A DNA stretch of 64,000 nucleotides from Nostoc cf. commune SO-36 (GCF_023734775.1 NZ_AP025733.1:124001-188000), one strand, 5' to 3'. Shown: positions 44,551 to 53,637, counted from the stretch's first letter. Numbers and translations: made by a program. Notes: generated from the sequence alone by a model not told the origin.

Positions 44551-45018
44551 TTAAGAAGTAGTTTGATTTTGTTTATAATTCGCGCCACAGTAAGGGCAGA
44601 ATTTAAATTTCAATGACATAATTGGTTCATTGCAACTAACACAGCGATTCCGTAAAGCTGTACCACAAGCAAAGCAATACTTCGACCGTAAGTCTGTCCA
44701 CATTTGGTCAGGAGTAGTTCCTGGAGTCCAACATTTAGGACAAAATTTTAACGTAGTTATTGTTTCTGGGGAGACTTTCTTCGCTGCCGCATCTAGGTAC
44801 TCCGGTGGTATTCCCAACGCAGCAGCTAGACCACCTTTAGCCTTTTGATTGAGTCTATTCGTTTGTCCACCCTCAATTTTGCGGATGGTCTGGATATGTA
44901 TTCCCGCTTTGAAACTCAACTCTTTTTGGGTTAAAGAAAGCTGACCTCGCAATCTCTGGACGTAATTAGCAAGCCCTTCTTCTCCCAATGGTCGCGTTGA
45001 ATGTTCTGTTACAATCAT
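44551..45018 (-). CDS. XRE regulator with zinc ribbons, transposon-linked
   Basis: 155 residues from the ATG at 45016-45018. The N-terminal helix-turn-helix (VQRLRGQLSLTQKELSFKAG and THTIRKIEGG type) is followed by two or three Cys pairs: FCPKCWTPGTTPD, YCFACGTALRNRCVSCNEP, FCPYCGANYK. It sits 23 bases before tnpA in the same direction and is divergent from the tyrosine recombinase, so it probably regulates transposition. Confidence 0.75.
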   Translation of the reverse strand: MIVTEHSTRPLGEEGLANYVQRLRGQLSLTQKELSFKAGIHIQTIRKIEGGQTNRLNQKAKGGLAAALGIPPEYLDAAAKKVSPETITTLKFCPKCWTPGTTPDQMWTDLRSKYCFACGTALRNRCVSCNEPIMSLKFKFCPYCGANYKQNQTTS

Positions 45019-45105
45019 CAAAATATATCTGAAAATATATTTGTTAATGATAAGTTAATATCTAAACCTTTATTTAAATAAATTGTAAAAAGCTCTTCTA
45101 AAGTG

Positions 45106-45999
45106 ATGATGACTTTAGCAGCTTTAGCCACCAAGTTTTTAGAACGTCCAGGACTAGCCAAAAGTACTCTGCGTTCATATCAGTCTACGATTATCCCCTT
45201 GCTCAAGGAGTACGGTCGATGGTCAATAGAAATCATCGACAGACAGGTTTTGATGGAATATCTCAATCATTTAACTGATGTTTCCTATACGACCCACCAC
45301 CGTCATCAAGCTGTAATCACGGCTTTGTTCAGTTTTGCTGTTGATATAGGATATCTCAAATCCAATCCGGTTGCGGGGCTCACAAGACGTAAACCCAGTC
45401 GAGAACAAGGAGAACACGCTACTGATGAGGCAGTGCGTTACCTTACTCCATACCAATTAAGTATCCTGTATGGTGCCATCAAAAAAGATGTTCGTTTGTC
45501 TGCATTGGTGCGTTTGTTGCATACCAGTGGCGCTAGGATTGCTGAAGTGCTAGCTCTAAATTTAGATGACATAGACCTCGAAGCTCGGAAATTTCAGGTT
45601 GTTGGGAAAGGCAACAAGCAACGGTGGTGTTTTTACAGTGAAGTAGCACTCAAGAGTCTAAATCACTACATTGAATATTATAGACATCCTAAGCATCCAG
45701 CCCTGTTTACTGCTCAACAGCCAAAGACTTTGGAAGTATCCCGCCTTTCTTACCGCATGGCGCATAAATCCTGGTTTCAGCTCATCAGAGATAGTCCTGA
45801 ACTCCAAGAAATTCGTATTCATGACCTACGGCACACTTTTGCTACAGAGCGAGTGGGATTAATGGGGATTGAAGAACTCAGGGCGCTCATGGGGCATGAA
45901 AGCATTCAGACAACATTACGGTATCAGAAAGTAACGTCACAACGTGCAGAAGTTGTGGCACAATTGGCGTTAAAAAACCTACCAAATTTTTCTGAATAA
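45106..45999 (+). CDS. Tyrosine recombinase (TnpI-like resolvase candidate)
   Basis: 297 residues from the ATG at 45106 (GTG three bases upstream possible). Core-binding N-domain (LRSYQSTIIPLLKEYGRWSI) and a complete catalytic domain: Arg in TSGARIAEVLALNLDDI, Lys in VVGKGNKQRWC, HDLRHTFATE, GHESIQTTLRY with the Tyr nucleophile. In Tn3-family elements such as Tn4430 a tyrosine recombinase TnpI resolves cointegrates, and this gene is divergent from tnpA in that layout. It could also be an independent integrase. Confidence 0.8.
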   Translation: MMTLAALATKFLERPGLAKSTLRSYQSTIIPLLKEYGRWSIEIIDRQVLMEYLNHLTDVSYTTHHRHQAVITALFSFAVDIGYLKSNPVAGLTRRKPSREQGEHATDEAVRYLTPYQLSILYGAIKKDVRLSALVRLLHTSGARIAEVLALNLDDIDLEARKFQVVGKGNKQRWCFYSEVALKSLNHYIEYYRHPKHPALFTAQQPKTLEVSRLSYRMAHKSWFQLIRDSPELQEIRIHDLRHTFATERVGLMGIEELRALMGHESIQTTLRYQKVTSQRAEVVAQLALKNLPNFSE

Positions 46000-46058
46000 T
46001 TTCAGCATATAACTCACTAAGTGTGATAATAAAAAAATACTTTTGTAAAAACGTACCA

Positions 46059-46095
46059 TGTTGGTGCAGGGAATACATACTACTCTGCACCAACA
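46059..46095. repeat. Inverted repeat after the tyrosine recombinase
   Basis: TGTTGGTGCAG (46059-46069) and CTGCACCAACA (46085-46095), perfect arms, 15-base spacer. It could be the recombinase crossover site or a terminator; there is no U-run. The stretch 46000-46188 has no gene. Confidence 0.5.
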
Positions 46096-46188
46096 AAATA
46101 AGGGTAATTAACCATTCAGACAAAGCATCAGCCATCGCACTGAAAAACAATAAAACAAGATTATCCATCAAGTGACGATAAGGGAATT

Positions 46189-46335
46189 ATGGAATATTAC
46201 GTAGTTGAAACATATTGCCATCAATTAAGATGCTTTTTATACAAGATAAAAAGAAGTGTTACCAGTCATGACAGCGTTATTTTGATTTCAGATAGCTATG
46301 AGTGTTGCAAAGAGTTTGTTAAATCTCAAAACTAG
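46189..46335 (+). CDS. Tiny protein 1 of a three-gene set
   Basis: 48 residues: MEYYVVETYCHQLRCFLYKI and a Cys-rich end (SYECCKEFVKSQN). AAGGGAA lies five bases upstream. Not recognised. It runs in the same direction as the next two tiny genes. Confidence 0.6.
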   Translation: MEYYVVETYCHQLRCFLYKIKRSVTSHDSVILISDSYECCKEFVKSQN

Positions 46336-46356
46336 CCAAGTTACGAAAAAGGAATT

Positions 46357-46515
46357 ATGTATTTAAACGAAAAAATAAACCAGACCTGCATAATCATTGA
46401 ATACACCACGGCAAATCTGCCTTATTGTTTGATCGAGTATGCGAATGGCACTCGCCAAACTGAGCATTTCGCAAATTTGAAAAGAATCAGGAAAGTTGCA
46501 AAAGAGGAATTTTGA
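46357..46515 (+). CDS. Tiny protein 2 of a three-gene set
   Basis: 52 residues: MYLNEKINQTCIIIEYTTAN, central YCLIEYANGTRQTEHF, basic end. AAAAAGGA lies about five bases upstream. Its stop is three bases before the next start. Not recognised. Confidence 0.6.
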   Translation: MYLNEKINQTCIIIEYTTANLPYCLIEYANGTRQTEHFANLKRIRKVAKEEF

Positions 46516-46518
46516 ATA

Positions 46519-46635
46519 ATGATTTTACCTCACACTCCGAATCGGATTCCGACCAAAAGCTATTTTTGGCGTGGTCATGTTGTGGATTTATTATTTGATG
46601 AATCATTAAATTTATGGATTTATAGGTATATCTAA
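46519..46635 (+). CDS. Tiny protein 3 of a three-gene set
   Basis: 38 residues, MILPHTPNRIPTKSYFWRGH, ending LNLWIYRYI. An AAGAGGAA site lies upstream, overlapping the end of protein 2. The stop codon TAA straddles the junction with the IS630 element; without the insertion the stop would still be TAA. Confidence 0.55.
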   Translation: MILPHTPNRIPTKSYFWRGHVVDLLFDESLNLWIYRYI

Positions 46636-47821
46636 GCTGTTGTGCTTTTAATTTGCACAAACAGCATTTCCCTTATTTTTTATTTTTCTTCCCCATTTAA
46701 TAATAAGCTCTCCATCATTTAAGAGTTTATTTAACGTAGATTTTAGTTCACATACTGATTGAAATAGTCGATGAGCTATATATTCTTTACATGAATGCCA
46801 AACTAATTCAATTAGATTAAAGTCAGGGCTATAAGCAGAGAGATATTCAAGAATAATATTCGGTAGATTCTTTTCTATTTGGGTGCATATATCTTTACGT
46901 TTATGGTAACTTGCATTATCTAAAAATATAATTATTTTTGGACCATGTTCGTGAAAGCATTCTTGACTATTCCCTAAAGACAACCATTCTTTTAGTACAA
47001 ATTCGTGTAGTTGTTTGAGCTGCTCATAAAAAGTTTCTGAATTTCCTCTTTCAACAAAATAACATATCCGCTTTTTATCAGATAGCCTTAAACCTCCCAT
47101 CATGTTTACTCGACCTCTACTACGTTTCCCAGTAACTTTTTTTCTTTTTCCTTTTTTACCCCAAGTTTTCCTTCTTAACACTCGTAAACTAAAACCACTC
47201 TCATCCCAAAACCATATCTGATAAAGCTTTGGGTTCTCTTTTACTATTGATAAATAATTTTGAAACTTTTCTTTAAATTCTTTTCTTTTCTCTGCATTTT
47301 GTCTGTCCTCTAGACTATACTTTGCCCAAAGGTAAACATACTTTTTTCTTTTTAATATCTTCCTTACTTGAGAACTGCTTATTTTTAATCCTGTTTCTTT
47401 CTCTAGGTATGTTGATAATCTTTCTGCTGTCCATCGACCAAATTCATAACCTAACTCACTTGGTTCTTTTTCTACTATCTCTAATAGTTTATCTATATAA
47501 ACTTGATTAACTTTTCTATATTCTCTTTTTCTTCTACCGTCTTCTAAGCTTTCTATCGTATCTGGATCTCCATGTACGCACCAATATGCTACTGTTCTAC
47601 GAGAACAACCGATTAATGCTGCTATTTCTTCTTGCGTTCTACCATCATTCATCAATAATAGTATCAAAACTCGCTCTCTCATCTCAGAGCGATCGCTCTG
47701 TTTTAAGAATTTTTGTAGATTCTGCTTTTGTTCCAAGCTTAGAAACCCAATAGCCGGCATAGCAACCTGTACCTGAAGTTATATTCATATCTATTATATG
47801 CAAATTATAAGCGCAACAGCT
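46635..47821 (-). mobile_element. Second IS630-family insertion sequence
   Basis: 1187 bp with ends AGCTGTTGTGCTTTTAATTT and AGCTGTTGCGCTTATAATTT (read inward; two mismatches in the first 20, three in 24), flanked by TA (46633-46634 and 47822-47823). It carries one intact transposase, leftward. Confidence 0.9.
46648..47760 (-). CDS. IS630-family transposase, intact
   Basis: 370 residues in one frame, unlike the frameshifted type at 24905. N-terminal helix-turn-helix (TQEEIAALIGCSRRTVAYWC) and a winged helix; the DDE domain has FWDESGFSLRV, IIFLDNASYHK and YSPDFNLIELVWHSCKEYIA. All catalytic acids are present, so it may be active. The C-terminus (GNAVCAN) extends into the terminal repeat. Confidence 0.9.
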   Translation of the reverse strand: MPAIGFLSLEQKQNLQKFLKQSDRSEMRERVLILLLMNDGRTQEEIAALIGCSRRTVAYWCVHGDPDTIESLEDGRRKREYRKVNQVYIDKLLEIVEKEPSELGYEFGRWTAERLSTYLEKETGLKISSSQVRKILKRKKYVYLWAKYSLEDRQNAEKRKEFKEKFQNYLSIVKENPKLYQIWFWDESGFSLRVLRRKTWGKKGKRKKVTGKRSRGRVNMMGGLRLSDKKRICYFVERGNSETFYEQLKQLHEFVLKEWLSLGNSQECFHEHGPKIIIFLDNASYHKRKDICTQIEKNLPNIILEYLSAYSPDFNLIELVWHSCKEYIAHRLFQSVCELKSTLNKLLNDGELIIKWGRKIKNKGNAVCAN

Positions 47822-48327
47822 TAAATCCACCCTTTCTGTCCATCAGGGCCAATTTGATGGCACAGGGGATTAGGGCAAACTAAATGCTGGCAATAACTGT
47901 GAAACTGAGGTGGAACTTGACAACAAAGCAGGGTCTTCTGGGAGCAAGAATTACATCCTAGTTTGAGTTGATGACTTTGCTTATGAGTATAATGAAATTT
48001 GCTGATTTGTCCCTGATTACACTGAGGACAGATAAATTCTCCAGAATACTTTTCTGCCCAATTGACTGACAGAGTTCCTTGAAGAGTTTGATGAATGGAA
48101 ATAGGTAAGTGTTGAAGTTGACCAGTTAGGTACGTTACTTGATGACAAAAATCACATCCCAATCTCAGTTTACAAACAGACCCTTTTGAGTAAGAAAATT
48201 TGTTTAATTGTCCCTGATTGCACTGAGGACAGATAAACTCACCAGCATAATCTGTCTTCCAATTGACTTGTAAAGTACCATCAAGGGTCTGGTGAATTGA
48301 AATCGGTTGATGCTTGTGTTTACCCAT
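47821..48327 (-). CDS. Tandem zinc-ribbon protein of a recombinase operon
   Basis: 168 residues from the ATG at 48325-48327, overlapping the upstream recombinase stop by 8 bases. Two tandem repeats of about 65 residues each begin PISIHQTL and contain EFICPQCNQGQ, K(L/F)...LGC(D/N)xC zinc-binding cysteines; a third Cys cluster (HLVCPNPLCHQIGPDG) ends the protein. It resembles the accessory third gene of Tn554-like recombinase operons by position, but the duplicated ribbon is distinctive. The stop codon lies at the IS630 boundary. Confidence 0.7.
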   Translation of the reverse strand: MGKHKHQPISIHQTLDGTLQVNWKTDYAGEFICPQCNQGQLNKFSYSKGSVCKLRLGCDFCHQVTYLTGQLQHLPISIHQTLQGTLSVNWAEKYSGEFICPQCNQGQISKFHYTHKQSHQLKLGCNSCSQKTLLCCQVPPQFHSYCQHLVCPNPLCHQIGPDGQKGWI

Positions 48328-49786
48328 TAATTTTCTGCTCTTGAAGATGTTGTAATTCTGACAAGCCATCAAAACGATTTTTGATTAAATCTAATAAGTT
48401 AGTAATCTCAGTCACTCGTCTTTCTTGTCCGTTTTTTTGAGCTTGAATTAGGTCTTGTTGTAAGCAGTTCACGTCAGCTTCTAACTGGGATTTATCTTCG
48501 GGCGTTATCCGATGATGAGGACAACTTAAACAGGCATAGCGATGTTGACAATCTCCTAACATGGTTGGACGATGACATTCTCCCAGAGGTGTACTAACTT
48601 TGAGGAGATTAGCTAATTTTTCATACCTAGTTTTTCTCGGTTTAAAAGAAGTAACTCGACCATACATATCCACATAACCTTTGAGATTAGCTTCTTTTTC
48701 TAACCTGATAAGTGAACGCTGACGATAATGAGGTAGCATATCTAAGGAACCGTGACCTAGTACGGCGGCGATATACTCATCCTCTACTTCACAATGAGCC
48801 ATAATGCTGGCTTTGGTGCGGCGAAACATGTGGCTAGTTAGTTTAAATCTGTTGCCATGTTTGTCTTTTAAGTCTGCTACTTCTCGAAAATTAATTAGCC
48901 AGTTACTAATTCTCAATCTGGTAATTATTTGGGGTTTATAGAACAGTGTTGTGTCTATTTCTCTATCAGCCCAAGGAATACTTTTATGATGAGTATAAAC
49001 GGTACAAAATAGTTTATCAAATTCAGAATCTCTCCCAAATTGAGCATCAATAAATCTCTGCTGTTCTTGAACTAATTCAGCTACTAGAGGATGAATCTGA
49101 ACAAACCTCCAGTGTTTGCGTTTTTCAATCCAACGTAGTAAGAACCATTTGTCACCTTCCTGTTTCAGGCTATGGCGTGGCATAGTGAGAATTTCTCCAA
49201 TGCGGCAGCCTAACACCAATTGCAAGCGAAAAAGTCTTTCAAGTGTCGGGGGGAATAAATCGAATTTTTCGTAGATTTGGTAAAGTACTTCCTCTGGAAT
49301 TGTTTCAATTTTAGGAGATTTTTTTTTGAGTCTGATGGGCGTAAAGGCAATTTCCAGCCACTGTTCTTCTTTCCAAAGATTGAGGGCATAAGCAATCGCA
49401 TTCTGACGATTACCGCTATTAATTTCGCTAATAAATTGATGGAGGAGTGCTTCTGTCAAAGATTCGGGTTGTGTATATCCATAATTACACAAAAAACGAT
49501 CTAAATGGTTTAAACAGCCAAGGCGATGAATAATCCGACCGAGGGAATATCGCTCTCGAATGCTGGCTTTAATGGTTAGTTGGGTCAGCCGTTTTAACCA
49601 AGGCAGTGAAAACTTGTGAAAGTAAAGATGATAATGTCCATTAATTCGGCATTCTTCTTGGCTATAACCCAATTCTAACAGTGACCAAACATCTTGATTC
49701 ATCAAAGGATCATTAATCCATTGTTTTCCTAACTCAGAGAGTGCGATTCGCTCCTGGAATGCTTGTGGTGCAAATGCTTCTGCCAT
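48320..49786 (-). CDS. Tyrosine recombinase with C-terminal extension (operon gene 2)
   Basis: 488 residues. Catalytic core: VLGCRIGEILTMPRHSLKQE with the first Arg, TSHMFRRTKASIM (HxxR-type), VLGHGSLDMLPHYRQRS with Tyr. After it a long C-terminus has a Cys/His cluster (GECHRPTMLGDCQHRYACLS, CPHHR) that may bind zinc, then a coiled coil. It overlaps the next gene and abuts the previous (TAATG). In Tn554-like elements TnpB is the second recombinase. Confidence 0.8.
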   Translation of the reverse strand: MAEAFAPQAFQERIALSELGKQWINDPLMNQDVWSLLELGYSQEECRINGHYHLYFHKFSLPWLKRLTQLTIKASIRERYSLGRIIHRLGCLNHLDRFLCNYGYTQPESLTEALLHQFISEINSGNRQNAIAYALNLWKEEQWLEIAFTPIRLKKKSPKIETIPEEVLYQIYEKFDLFPPTLERLFRLQLVLGCRIGEILTMPRHSLKQEGDKWFLLRWIEKRKHWRFVQIHPLVAELVQEQQRFIDAQFGRDSEFDKLFCTVYTHHKSIPWADREIDTTLFYKPQIITRLRISNWLINFREVADLKDKHGNRFKLTSHMFRRTKASIMAHCEVEDEYIAAVLGHGSLDMLPHYRQRSLIRLEKEANLKGYVDMYGRVTSFKPRKTRYEKLANLLKVSTPLGECHRPTMLGDCQHRYACLSCPHHRITPEDKSQLEADVNCLQQDLIQAQKNGQERRVTEITNLLDLIKNRFDGLSELQHLQEQKING

Positions 49787-50895
49787 TAATTTTCTTCTTC
49801 TCTTAAGTATTGGTCTAGGGTCATTTCATCGAGAACATGACTGTAAATGTCTTTTGTTGTGGCAATTGAACGATGTCCTAAAAGCTGTTGTACATATTGG
49901 TCAAGATAATTATCTTGCAGCATTCTAGTAGCGAAGGTATGGCGAAATAAGTGCGGATGTGCTTTAATTCCTGTTCGTTTGTGGAGTTGGTCAAATAATT
50001 TATTTAAGCGAACTAAGGACATCGCTTGCCCTACCCATTTACTTGATAAATTGACGAATAACATCCCGCATCCCAAAGTTTCGGCTTGAGGCGGATATTC
50101 TTCTAGTAAGTAGGCATGAAAGGTCTCTTGAATAGCTGAACGATGGTAAATAATGGGAATTTCTCGTTCTCTTCCTTTAGCCATTGCGCGATTCGGATTG
50201 TCTTCTCTGCGTACAATCCGAATGCGTCCGCTGAAATCTAAGTCCTTGACATCTTCCAAATGTAATCCTAACAGTTCTCCGCGCCGCACTCCTGTTGAGC
50301 GCAGCAGCATGATAATTAATCTATCTCGATAAGTTGTACAAGCGTTGGCTAAGGTTGCGACTTCTTCATCTAGCAGACAACCACTGAAGAGTTTCGGTTC
50401 TTTTATTTTGATGCGTTTGCTCTTTTGTGGATTGCTTTTAGCGATTCCTCTAAGAAAGCCTCCTCGTTTTCCCCAACCATGCGCTAGTAGAGTGAAATGT
50501 TTTTCTTCAATCCTGCCTTCAATTGTGTGATAGGTATAAAATTCTTGGATGGCGGTGACTGCTTGATTGACGGTGCGAGGACTTCTTTTGGCAACAATTT
50601 CTCTAACATTTTCACCAGATTCTTCAACTTCACCACCTAGCAAGTACCAATTCACAAAGTCTGCTAATTCATTTAACCCAACGTCATACCAGTTGAGAGA
50701 TTTGGATTCTAACCAGCGCCAAAAGTCTACCAGTCGATAAGCGTATGTACTTACTGTATTCGGTGCTAATTGTCGCTTTCTACAGTAGTTCAAAAATCTT
50801 TGGATTGGCTCTATGGGTAAGCAGGTTTTAGGGTCGAAGACACAGCTAAATCGTAACTCTGTGTGAGGGGATATCGCCCATTCTACCTTGGTCAT
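49786..50895 (-). CDS. Tyrosine recombinase (operon gene 1)
   Basis: 369 residues. N-terminal SAM-like domain (CRKRQLAPNTVSTYAYRLVD), then the catalytic domain: LLRSTGVRRGELLGLHLEDV, HPHLFRHTFATRMLQDNYLD, LLGHRSIATTKDIYSHV. All RHRH-Y residues are visible. It starts the operon; the stop overlaps gene 2 by one base. With gene 2 and the zinc-ribbon gene it makes a Tn554-like three-gene integration unit. Confidence 0.85.
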   Translation of the reverse strand: MTKVEWAISPHTELRFSCVFDPKTCLPIEPIQRFLNYCRKRQLAPNTVSTYAYRLVDFWRWLESKSLNWYDVGLNELADFVNWYLLGGEVEESGENVREIVAKRSPRTVNQAVTAIQEFYTYHTIEGRIEEKHFTLLAHGWGKRGGFLRGIAKSNPQKSKRIKIKEPKLFSGCLLDEEVATLANACTTYRDRLIIMLLRSTGVRRGELLGLHLEDVKDLDFSGRIRIVRREDNPNRAMAKGREREIPIIYHRSAIQETFHAYLLEEYPPQAETLGCGMLFVNLSSKWVGQAMSLVRLNKLFDQLHKRTGIKAHPHLFRHTFATRMLQDNYLDQYVQQLLGHRSIATTKDIYSHVLDEMTLDQYLREEEN

Positions 50896-50896
50896 T

Positions 50897-50977
50897 TTCT
50901 ACGTTGTGGAAATTAATTTGTTTCTACCCTAACGCAAAAATTAGGGCTGTTGTTGTTGTTCTTTCCACGTTGTAGAA
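50897..50977. repeat. Paired recombinase-site candidate upstream of the recombinase operon
   Basis: TTCTACGTTGTGGAAA (50897-50912) and TTTCCACGTTGTAGAA (50962-50977) are imperfect inverted and partly direct copies (shared ACGTTGT). Position just before the operon fits an attachment site or promoter. Confidence 0.45.
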
Positions 50978-51205
50978 TTGGTTGTTGTTGTCTATATAAA
51001 GTGGCTGTCATATGCTGTTCCATACGCGCAGACGGGGAAATATATCACCAGGACAACTATCTTTGTGGTAGAAAAGCCAGTGGTTTAAGACAAATCAATA
51101 GTAGATAGTTGTGAGAAAGGTAAAAAAGAAATATTATCTTTCTAAGTCAACATTACAACATTTGCTGACGCAACAACTTCGTCGAAAAATTGAAGTTGTA
51201 TAAAC

Positions 51206-51373
51206 ATGAAAACTACTACGAGTTATAACCCAAAAGCTAACAAAAAATTAGTAAAATCTGCACAGCAAATTCAACAAACAAGCACATTCATAAGCGAGGC
51301 AGATTACTACAACTATGAAGCAGAATTAGCACAAGAAAAATCAGACTACTATCACTTGCGGTACGAGTACTAA
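51206..51373 (+). CDS. Small Tyr/Gln-rich protein
   Basis: 55 residues: MKTTTSYNPKANKKLVKSAQ and a tail EADYYNYEAELAQEKSDYYH. Seven Tyr residues, mostly in pairs. No ribosome site is obvious, but the frame fits closely between the recombinase operon and a terminator at 51417. Family unknown. Confidence 0.5.
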   Translation: MKTTTSYNPKANKKLVKSAQQIQQTSTFISEADYYNYEAELAQEKSDYYHLRYEY

Positions 51374-51416
51374 ATTCAATCTCCCTTCAAGCATCAACTC
51401 TTCTTAGTCAACAACT

Positions 51417-51445
51417 AGTAGCAGTTACTTGCTACTGGTTTTTTA
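51417..51445 (+). terminator. Hairpin with T-run after the small gene
   Basis: AGTAGCA-GTTACT-TGCTACT followed by GGTTTTTT. A normal intrinsic terminator for the gene at 51206. Confidence 0.7.
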
Positions 51446-51460
51446 TATCAAAAGTAAATT

Positions 51461-52063
51461 ATGACTCAAGCAATTGAACACGAAATCAACCAACTCACTC
51501 TCAAGGAGTTAAGCCTAGATGCTGCTAAACTTTGGTCACAGATAGAAGAAGCAAGCGAGTTAGGCGAAGAGGGTAATGTAAAACAACTCTTACAAGAACT
51601 TATGACTATTCAGGATGGTATCGAAACCAAAATCGATGCGATCGCCTGGGTAGTTGATCAGTTAAATCTTGACCTTGAAACCTGGGAGGAAAGAAAAGCG
51701 CGAGTAGCCGAACTCCATGATCGGGTAATTTCACGTCGCAAAACTCAACTTGAACAAATCAAGCGCACCCTCATCCACCTACACGAGATTGGATTAATCA
51801 GTGACAAAAACATCGGTAAAGAAAGGGTAATTGAAATCAGGGATAACCCACCAAAAGTCGCTAACTTACTAGTAGAGGTAGATGATGAAGATTTTCCTGA
51901 TGAATTTAGAGTTATTAAGTACCAAGCTAATAATAAGGCAATTATTGAAGCCTATAAATATAGTAAAGATATTAGCAATTTTGCCGAGGTAACTATCGGG
52001 AAACAGGTGCGGTTTAAGGTGCAATCAGGTAGTAAGTCTCGCAACAAGAAAAACCACAACTAA
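51461..52063 (+). CDS. Gp157-like phage/plasmid protein
   Basis: 200 residues. Two long helical segments (LTLKELSLDAAKLWSQIEEA and ETKIDAIAWVVDQLNLDLET), then RKARVAELHDRVISRRKTQL, a coiled coil, and a C-terminal beta part (DDEDFPDEFRVIKYQANNKA). This is the layout of Siphovirus Gp157 proteins, usually near single-strand annealing genes and linked to phage resistance. No ssb or erf gene is adjacent here. Confidence 0.7.
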   Translation: MTQAIEHEINQLTLKELSLDAAKLWSQIEEASELGEEGNVKQLLQELMTIQDGIETKIDAIAWVVDQLNLDLETWEERKARVAELHDRVISRRKTQLEQIKRTLIHLHEIGLISDKNIGKERVIEIRDNPPKVANLLVEVDDEDFPDEFRVIKYQANNKAIIEAYKYSKDISNFAEVTIGKQVRFKVQSGSKSRNKKNHN

Positions 52064-52213
52064 TGGCATACGCCCCAACCATGTGAATCAAACATAGGTA
52101 TATCCCATCATTTTACAAAAATATCATCAAATGGTTAAGAGTCAAATCTTAATCATTTTTATTTTTTTTACCTATAGCACCATTTTAAACTTCTTCAAAA
52201 AATCATCATAACT

Positions 52214-52330
52214 TTGCCTGAATTTAAACTCGGTGAAGATATAATCGATGAAATTGTAGATATCAATGACAGCAACAGTAACTATGTCGAATTAGGTACA
52301 AACATCGTTACGATAGGTTGGTACATTTAA
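52214..52330 (+). pseudogene. Possible short gene remnant
   Basis: Frame LPEFKLGEDIIDEIVDINDS followed by NYVELGTNIVTIGWYI. Acidic, gene-like, but only TTG starts are available and no ribosome site is seen. The rest of 52064-52493 shows no gene. Confidence 0.3.
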
Positions 52331-52493
52331 CCTTATTTAGTGTGACTAAATAGGTAATTGCAATTGATTAGGTAGTTTCTATTTTCAACTATCAATATGA
52401 TAATTAAAACTACTGCTAAGTTTAAGTTTAATCTGAAGGGATGCAATCACCTTAAATAAAAACTTAAATATTAGGTATTGGGAGCAGCCTTAA

Positions 52494-52943
52494 ATGTCAT
52501 ATCATAAGAACCGAAGTATAGTTATCCGTAACGCTATTATCGACAGTTTTTTTATCCTCTGGTGTTTAGTTTGGCGCACTGGTTTGGGGCTAACCTTTTT
52601 TATCATCTATGCTTCTCTTGGCTACATACATAGCTGGCCTTTCTATCTTCCAATTTCGATTATTTTGGGATTTGCCCCTTGGGGCTGGAAGGTACAAGAA
52701 GAAAGAAGGGATAGAGAAGAAGAACGAAAAATGAGGAAGTTGGAAAATAAAATTGGGGATGGTTTGATCTATGCCAAAGCTGAATCAAATATCGAGATAA
52801 ATTACAGGGGAGTTATCTTCCTCAAGTCAGTATTTGGTCTATTTGCTAGCGGCTTTTGGGGGATAATACTTGGCTGGAAAGCTATTTTGGGTATGATAGT
52901 ACAGTTAGTAGATAATATCAGAACAGTTATTAAGTACATATAG
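52494..52943 (+). CDS. Small membrane protein
   Basis: 149 residues. Hydrophobic segments near residues 15-45 (two segments including FFILWCLVWRTGLGLTFFII and LPISIILGFAPWG) and 108-135 (VFGLFASGFWGIILGWKAIL), with a charged loop EERRDREEERKMRKLENK between. Probably three membrane spans. GGGAG lies 11 bases upstream. Family not recognised. Confidence 0.6.
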   Translation: MSYHKNRSIVIRNAIIDSFFILWCLVWRTGLGLTFFIIYASLGYIHSWPFYLPISIILGFAPWGWKVQEERRDREEERKMRKLENKIGDGLIYAKAESNIEINYRGVIFLKSVFGLFASGFWGIILGWKAILGMIVQLVDNIRTVIKYI

Positions 52944-52993
52944 ATGAACAGGTTCATCTAACCAAACCAAACTCAAAAGTTATCTTATCACTA

Positions 52994-53038
52994 TTCCTGC
53001 ATCAGTTTGATACTTTCTGTATCAAACTGATGCAGGAA
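52994..53038. terminator. Strong perfect hairpin
   Basis: TTCCTGCATCAGTTTGATAC and its exact complement, 20-base arms, five-base loop. It lies after the membrane gene; no T-run, so it may be a non-canonical terminator or RNA stabiliser. Confidence 0.6.
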
Positions 53039-53259
53039 AGTTATCATATCAATACTTCCGACACCAACCACAACTAAATAATTAAAATCCATTTACCCAT
53101 ATTAAATATTTCTGGTTTTTGGATAATATCAAAGCCGATATAGTAATATTGTAAAAGTTATTTTTAATATCACACAAGCTAACGCTTCATATAAATAGCA
53201 ACCTGGCATATCGCTTCATAAATAGCGAGTTACTAGTTATATCAACAGGAGTTAAAACA

Positions 53260-53637
53260 ATGGAATTAGCACAGTATATCCTAACAGGAATTCTCTACGT
53301 TATTATTTACGGATTTTCTACTCTCTTTATTTTGCAATTCTTGCTAGATATATCTATCGCTTTTGAAAAACACTGTCACTGCACTACATCTACAAAACAC
53401 AGTGTAATTAAAACCGAGACCTTAACTGAAAAATCCAAAATTCAGATATCTAACAAAAACAAAAATAATCAAGTATCTACAACCAAACAGATGACTGTTC
53501 AACACTTAAGAAAAAGATGCTCACAAGCTGGAATAAGATGGAGTTACGCTATCCAAGAATCCAAAACAGGTAAGAAACGACATCTCAACCGACAAGAAAT
53601 GTTAATAGCCTTAACCCAGATTAAACAGTCAGCATAA
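53260..53637 (+). CDS. Membrane-anchored SAP/Rho-N-like protein
   Basis: 125 residues; CAGGAG is 9 bases upstream. One N-terminal membrane segment (ILYVIIYGFSTLFILQFLL), a Lys/Thr-rich linker, then MTVQHLRKRCSQAGIRWSYA and KRHLNRQEMLIALTQ, a short helix-extended-helix resembling SAP/Rho-N nucleic-acid-binding motifs. The combination of anchor and DNA-binding motif is unusual. Upstream, CGCTTCATA(TA)AATAGC occurs twice. Confidence 0.55.
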   Translation: MELAQYILTGILYVIIYGFSTLFILQFLLDISIAFEKHCHCTTSTKHSVIKTETLTEKSKIQISNKNKNNQVSTTKQMTVQHLRKRCSQAGIRWSYAIQESKTGKKRHLNRQEMLIALTQIKQSA

